Position numbers and translations under genes: made by a program. Shown here piece after piece: positions 5,978-8,692 of a stretch of 8,692 nt of DNA (the stretch's first letter is position 1; each line of letters opens with the position of its first letter). This stretch comes from Candidatus Aegiribacteria sp. Its GTDB lineage: Bacteria; Fermentibacterota; Fermentibacteria; Fermentibacterales; Fermentibacteraceae. Location: assembly GCA_021107345.1 (NCBI GenBank), contig JAIOSX010000264.1, positions 1 to 8,692 on the forward strand, read 5' to 3'. The notes under the pieces are model-generated. The model was not told the DNA's origin. It made no database searches and saw only the letters and a program-made list of their open reading frames with translations.

Positions 5978-7326
5978 GCTGTACCTCCCCTGCAGATCTC
6001 GGCCGCAATCATCACGTACCGGTCAATCTCATCTCTGGTACGCTTTTCAGTTACAGTAACAAGCATGGCACCATCTCCGAGCTCAACGACAGGCAGTCCG
6101 GCCAGAAAGCCGCGTTCAATCATACTATCCCTGAATTCTATTGAAGAAATAGGGAACGAGATGGCGAATTCTCTGAAGAACGGCGTCTTTGAGAAAAGAC
6201 GGGAGACACCCGGGATTTCAAGCAGTTTCTTCTCAAGGTAATGACTTTTATGGTAACACTGGCTGGAAATTTCCCGGAATCCCCGGGAGCCCATCAGTGA
6301 AAGATAGGCCACATTAGCGAGGGCCATCAGCGCCTGGTTCGAACATATGTTACTTGTGGCCTTGTCCCTCCTTATGTGCTGTTCGCGGGTCTGAAGAGTA
6401 AGTACGTAGCCTGTTTGTCCCGCACGGTCAGCAGTTCTGCCTATTATGCGACCCGGCATTTTCCTTGCAAGTTTCATTCTAGCGGCCATGAAACCTGCAT
6501 AGGGACCGCCATAGGACATGGCTATCCCCATGCTCTGGCCTTCTCCCACAACGATATCGGCCCCGGCGTCTCCGGGTGACCGGAGAAGGGGCAGGGCAAC
6601 AGGGTCAGCGGCAACAATGAAAAGCCCCTTATGTTCATGAATAAGATCCGCAACCGGCTGAAGATCCTCGATAAGCCCGAAATAATTCGGATACTGAACA
6701 AGTACTGCCGCAGTACCACCTTCGATCAACTTCCCTGCGGTTTCAAGATCAAGAGTTCCATCTTCAAGAAACGGAATCTCATTTATCTCGAACTGGTCCA
6801 TCTTAAGATATGTCCTAATGACATCAAGCCATCTTGGATTAAGTGAGCCCGCAACCAGTATTCTTTGCTTCCGTGTTATTCGCATGGCCATGAGACAGGC
6901 TTCGGCTGCGGCTGATGCGCCGTCGTACATGCAGGCATTTGCCATTTCCATTCCCGTAAGCCTTGCAATCATGGTCTGATACTCGAAAATCGCCTGAAGA
7001 GTGCCCTGGCTCACTTCGGCCTGATAGGGCGTGTAAGCTGTATAGAATTCACTTCTGAGAAGAATATGGTCCACAGCAGCAGGAATGAAATGATCATAGG
7101 CACCTGCTCCCATGAAACAGACCAGTTCAGCTCCCGTGTTTCTGCCGGCGAATTCCTCGAACTCGCGGGTCAGTTCGAACTCCGAAAGCGGTTCGGGAAT
7201 ATGGAGCTTATCCTTCAACCTGAATTTTTCCGGGATCGGTTCAAGCAGATCTTCAAATTTTTCCACGCCGATCTCGCGGAACATCTTCTCCCTCTGCTCT
7301 CTACCGTTCGGGACGAACCTGCTCAT
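5974..7326 (-). CDS. gcvPA: Glycine dehydrogenase (decarboxylating) subunit 1
   Basis: This 450-residue protein is the N-terminal half of the two-subunit P protein, which decarboxylates glycine and passes the aminomethyl group to lipoyl-GcvH. Its length and motifs fit the family: an opening FVPNGREQREKMFREIG, FMGAGAYDHFIPAAVD at residues 71-86, YTPYQAEVSQGTLQAIFEYQT at 98-118 (read in two overlapping parts), MYDGASAAAEA at 133-143, and RTADRAGQTGYVLTLQTREQ near 297-316 followed by HIRRDKATSNICSNQ. This subunit has the aminotransferase-like fold but lacks the PLP-binding lysine, which is supplied by subunit 2. The start at 7326 is the first methionine and matches the family N-terminus; the upstream GGTGAG lies across the gcvH end and is a weak ribosome site, so coupling to gcvH is likely. 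Its stop overlaps the gcvPB start as ATGA. Confidence 0.97.
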   Translation of the reverse strand: MSRFVPNGREQREKMFREIGVEKFEDLLEPIPEKFRLKDKLHIPEPLSEFELTREFEEFAGRNTGAELVCFMGAGAYDHFIPAAVDHILLRSEFYTAYTPYQAEVSQGTLQAIFEYQTMIARLTGMEMANACMYDGASAAAEACLMAMRITRKQRILVAGSLNPRWLDVIRTYLKMDQFEINEIPFLEDGTLDLETAGKLIEGGTAAVLVQYPNYFGLIEDLQPVADLIHEHKGLFIVAADPVALPLLRSPGDAGADIVVGEGQSMGIAMSYGGPYAGFMAARMKLARKMPGRIIGRTADRAGQTGYVLTLQTREQHIRRDKATSNICSNQALMALANVAYLSLMGSRGFREISSQCYHKSHYLEKKLLEIPGVSRLFSKTPFFREFAISFPISSIEFRDSMIERGFLAGLPVVELGDGAMLVTVTEKRTRDEIDRYVMIAAEICRGGTA

Positions 7327-7329
7327 CGA

Positions 7330-7713
7330 CTACTCACCAATGAATTCTGAGTACTCTTTGGCGCTCTTAAGGCTGTTGAATCCGGTAGGATCATTGGTTT
7401 TCACCACAACAAGCCAACCCTTCTCATAGGGATTTTCGTTGATAAGAGCCGGTTCATCCTCAAGACCCTCATTGATCCTTACAACCTTGCAGTTGAATGG
7501 GGCATAAAAATCCTCGGCGGTTTTCACGGCCTCAAGAGAACCCAGAACATCGCCGGAATTAAAATCAAGCATGCCGGGAAATTCTACCATTACGATCTCG
7601 CCCATCTGCTCCTGAGCGTATAAGGTGAGACCCATCATGTATTCGCCGTTTCCCAGGTCTTTGATCCATTCGTGCGAATCGGTATAGCGAAGTCCTTCGG
7701 GAATGTCAGACAT
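7330..7713 (-). CDS. gcvH: Glycine cleavage system H protein (lipoyl carrier)
   Basis: This 127-residue protein carries the lipoyl arm that shuttles the aminomethyl intermediate from P protein to T protein and is reoxidised by L protein. It has the family's usual length and order: LRYTDSHEWIK near residues 8-18, GEIVMVEFP near 38-46, then the lipoylation loop GSLEAVKTAEDFYAP with the expected acceptor lysine at K64. The commonest loop is ESVKA; EAVKT is a mild variant that keeps the lysine and the following acidic residue. The C-terminal half has the usual INENPYEKGWLVVVK strand. The start at 7713 is supported by AGGAGGAG a few bases upstream, just after the gcvT stop. It lies 14 nt after gcvT and 3 nt before gcvPA, so translational coupling is likely. 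Activity requires lipoylation by enzymes encoded elsewhere. Confidence 0.97.
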   Translation of the reverse strand: MSDIPEGLRYTDSHEWIKDLGNGEYMMGLTLYAQEQMGEIVMVEFPGMLDFNSGDVLGSLEAVKTAEDFYAPFNCKVVRINEGLEDEPALINENPYEKGWLVVVKTNDPTGFNSLKSAKEYSEFIGE

Positions 7714-7727
7714 TTCTCCTCCTAGCG

Positions 7728-8692
7728 TTACTTTCTGCTGCCGTCTTTGTAGAATGGCAATTTGACAGTTTTAACTGAAATTCTCTTTCCTCTTACCTCG
7801 GCCTCAAGTTCAATACCCTTTTTATGAAATCCTTTTTCAACAAATGCCAGGCAGACTCCGTGTCCCAGGGCCGGTGCCAGGGAACCGCTTGTGACTACTC
7901 CAACCTTTCTGTTGCCTTCAAAGAGTTCAGCACCCTGCCTGGGAAATCCTTTTCCCAGGACTTCAAGTCCCACGATATACCTGGTTGGCTTTTCCTGTTT
8001 CTGCCGGGCCATAACTTCACGGCCTATGAACTCTTTATCGGTCTTAAGTTTTACAACCCACCCAAGCTTTGCTTCAATAGGAGTGGTAGTATGATCCATA
8101 TCGTTTCCATAGAGCAGATATCCCACCTCAAGCCTTAAAGTATCCCTTGCGCCCAATCCAACAGGCTTTATCTCGAACTCTTCACCGGCTTTCATGACAG
8201 CGTCCCATACGACTTCAGCGTCTTCAGAAGTGACATAGATCTCGAATCCGTCCTCACCCGTGTAACCGGTTCTTGCTATCAGGGCTTTCTTCCCGGCAAA
8301 AACACCGGATGTATGTTCGTAGTAATCTATCTTCTGGAGGTTTTTTCTTGTAAGTTTCTGGGCAACTTTCTCGGCATCAGGGCCCTGGATGGCAACAAGG
8401 GCTGTTTCATCGCTCTCGTTTGTCAGATCGATACTGTAGCCGTCCGTATGATTGTTCACCCATGCCCAGTCCTTCTCGATGTTGGACGCGTTGACAATCA
8501 TCAGATAGTCATCTTTCGACAGCCTGTACACTATAAGATCATCAACAATACCGCCGTCAGGGTAGCACATAGTTGAATAATAAGCTTTTCCGGACTCAAC
8601 TTCAGAATCGTTGGTCAGAATGTAATCCAGAAACCTTGAAGCGTCTTTCCCTTTTACTCTGAATTCACCCATGTGTGACAGGTCGAATACAC
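7728..8692 (-). CDS. gcvT: Glycine cleavage system T protein (aminomethyltransferase), 5' end outside window
   Basis: The T protein takes the aminomethyl group from lipoylated H protein and transfers its methylene to tetrahydrofolate, releasing ammonia and 5,10-methylene-THF, in the cytoplasm. The frame is open to the window edge and reads VFDLSHMGEF there; that is the conserved GcvT motif which normally lies about 45-50 residues from the N-terminus. The ATG at 8672 is therefore the internal methionine of this motif, not the start. About 320 residues are visible against a usual 360-370. Further family signatures are ARTGYTGEDGFEIYV, the GLGARDTLRLE helix, NDMDHTTTPIEAKLGWVVK, and a C-terminal half typical of the folate-binding fold (GxVTSGSLAPALGHGVCLAFV). 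The gene ends in TAA, 14 nt before gcvH, and is the first visible gene of the gcv operon. No frameshift or missing motif is seen. Identification is secure; only the start is unknown. Confidence 0.96.
   Translation of the reverse strand, partial: VFDLSHMGEFRVKGKDASRFLDYILTNDSEVESGKAYYSTMCYPDGGIVDDLIVYRLSKDDYLMIVNASNIEKDWAWVNNHTDGYSIDLTNESDETALVAIQGPDAEKVAQKLTRKNLQKIDYYEHTSGVFAGKKALIARTGYTGEDGFEIYVTSEDAEVVWDAVMKAGEEFEIKPVGLGARDTLRLEVGYLLYGNDMDHTTTPIEAKLGWVVKLKTDKEFIGREVMARQKQEKPTRYIVGLEVLGKGFPRQGAELFEGNRKVGVVTSGSLAPALGHGVCLAFVEKGFHKKGIELEAEVRGKRISVKTVKLPFYKDGSRK

Noticed and set aside
8673..8692. ATG at 8672 as the gcvT start with a glycine riboswitch upstream
   Set aside because: The frame continues upstream with VFDLSH, part of the conserved motif. 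The true start and any riboswitch are outside the window.

Overview
This window is almost entirely coding, and every gene I can support lies on the minus strand, so it reads from high to low coordinates. No gap between genes exceeds about 86 bases. The protein sequences are clearly bacterial. The split (two-subunit) glycine decarboxylase and the partner-less MutL/GlmL-type ATPase suggest an anaerobic or fermentative lineage, possibly a candidate phylum or a Chloroflexota/FCB-like group. That placement is recollection of family distribution and is weak.

Right half (4517-8692): four genes of the glycine cleavage system in the order gcvT (5' end outside the window), gcvH, gcvPA, gcvPB. They are separated by 14 nt, 3 nt and a 4-nt ATGA overlap, as in one operon. 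Together they supply the T protein, the lipoyl carrier H, and the two halves of the PLP-dependent P protein. The L protein (dihydrolipoamide dehydrogenase) is not here. Any upstream promoter or riboswitch would lie beyond the right edge.

Middle (3719-4520): two small uncharacterised genes. The first encodes a protein with two membrane segments and a short soluble domain resembling bacterial PH-like domains. It has no ATG, GTG or TTG start at its natural beginning, and appears to start at an ATA codon overlapping the gcvPB stop, behind a good Shine-Dalgarno sequence. The second encodes a short protein with a hydrophobic middle and a highly charged tail.

Left half (1-3702): a MutL/GlmL-family ASKHA ATPase with an added C-terminal region; a 373-residue protein of unknown function with a sandwich-like N-terminal part and a KOW-like C-terminus, joined to the ATPase gene by a one-base TAATG overlap; and, after an 85-nt gap containing a perfect 9-bp hairpin, the first 207 residues of a secreted/membrane protein resembling DUF6754. 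No glutamate mutase or other B12-dependent mutase subunit is present. The most interesting possibility is that the ATPase, the 373-residue protein, the DUF6754-like protein and perhaps the two small genes form an uncharacterised envelope-associated ATPase system rather than a mutase-reactivation system.
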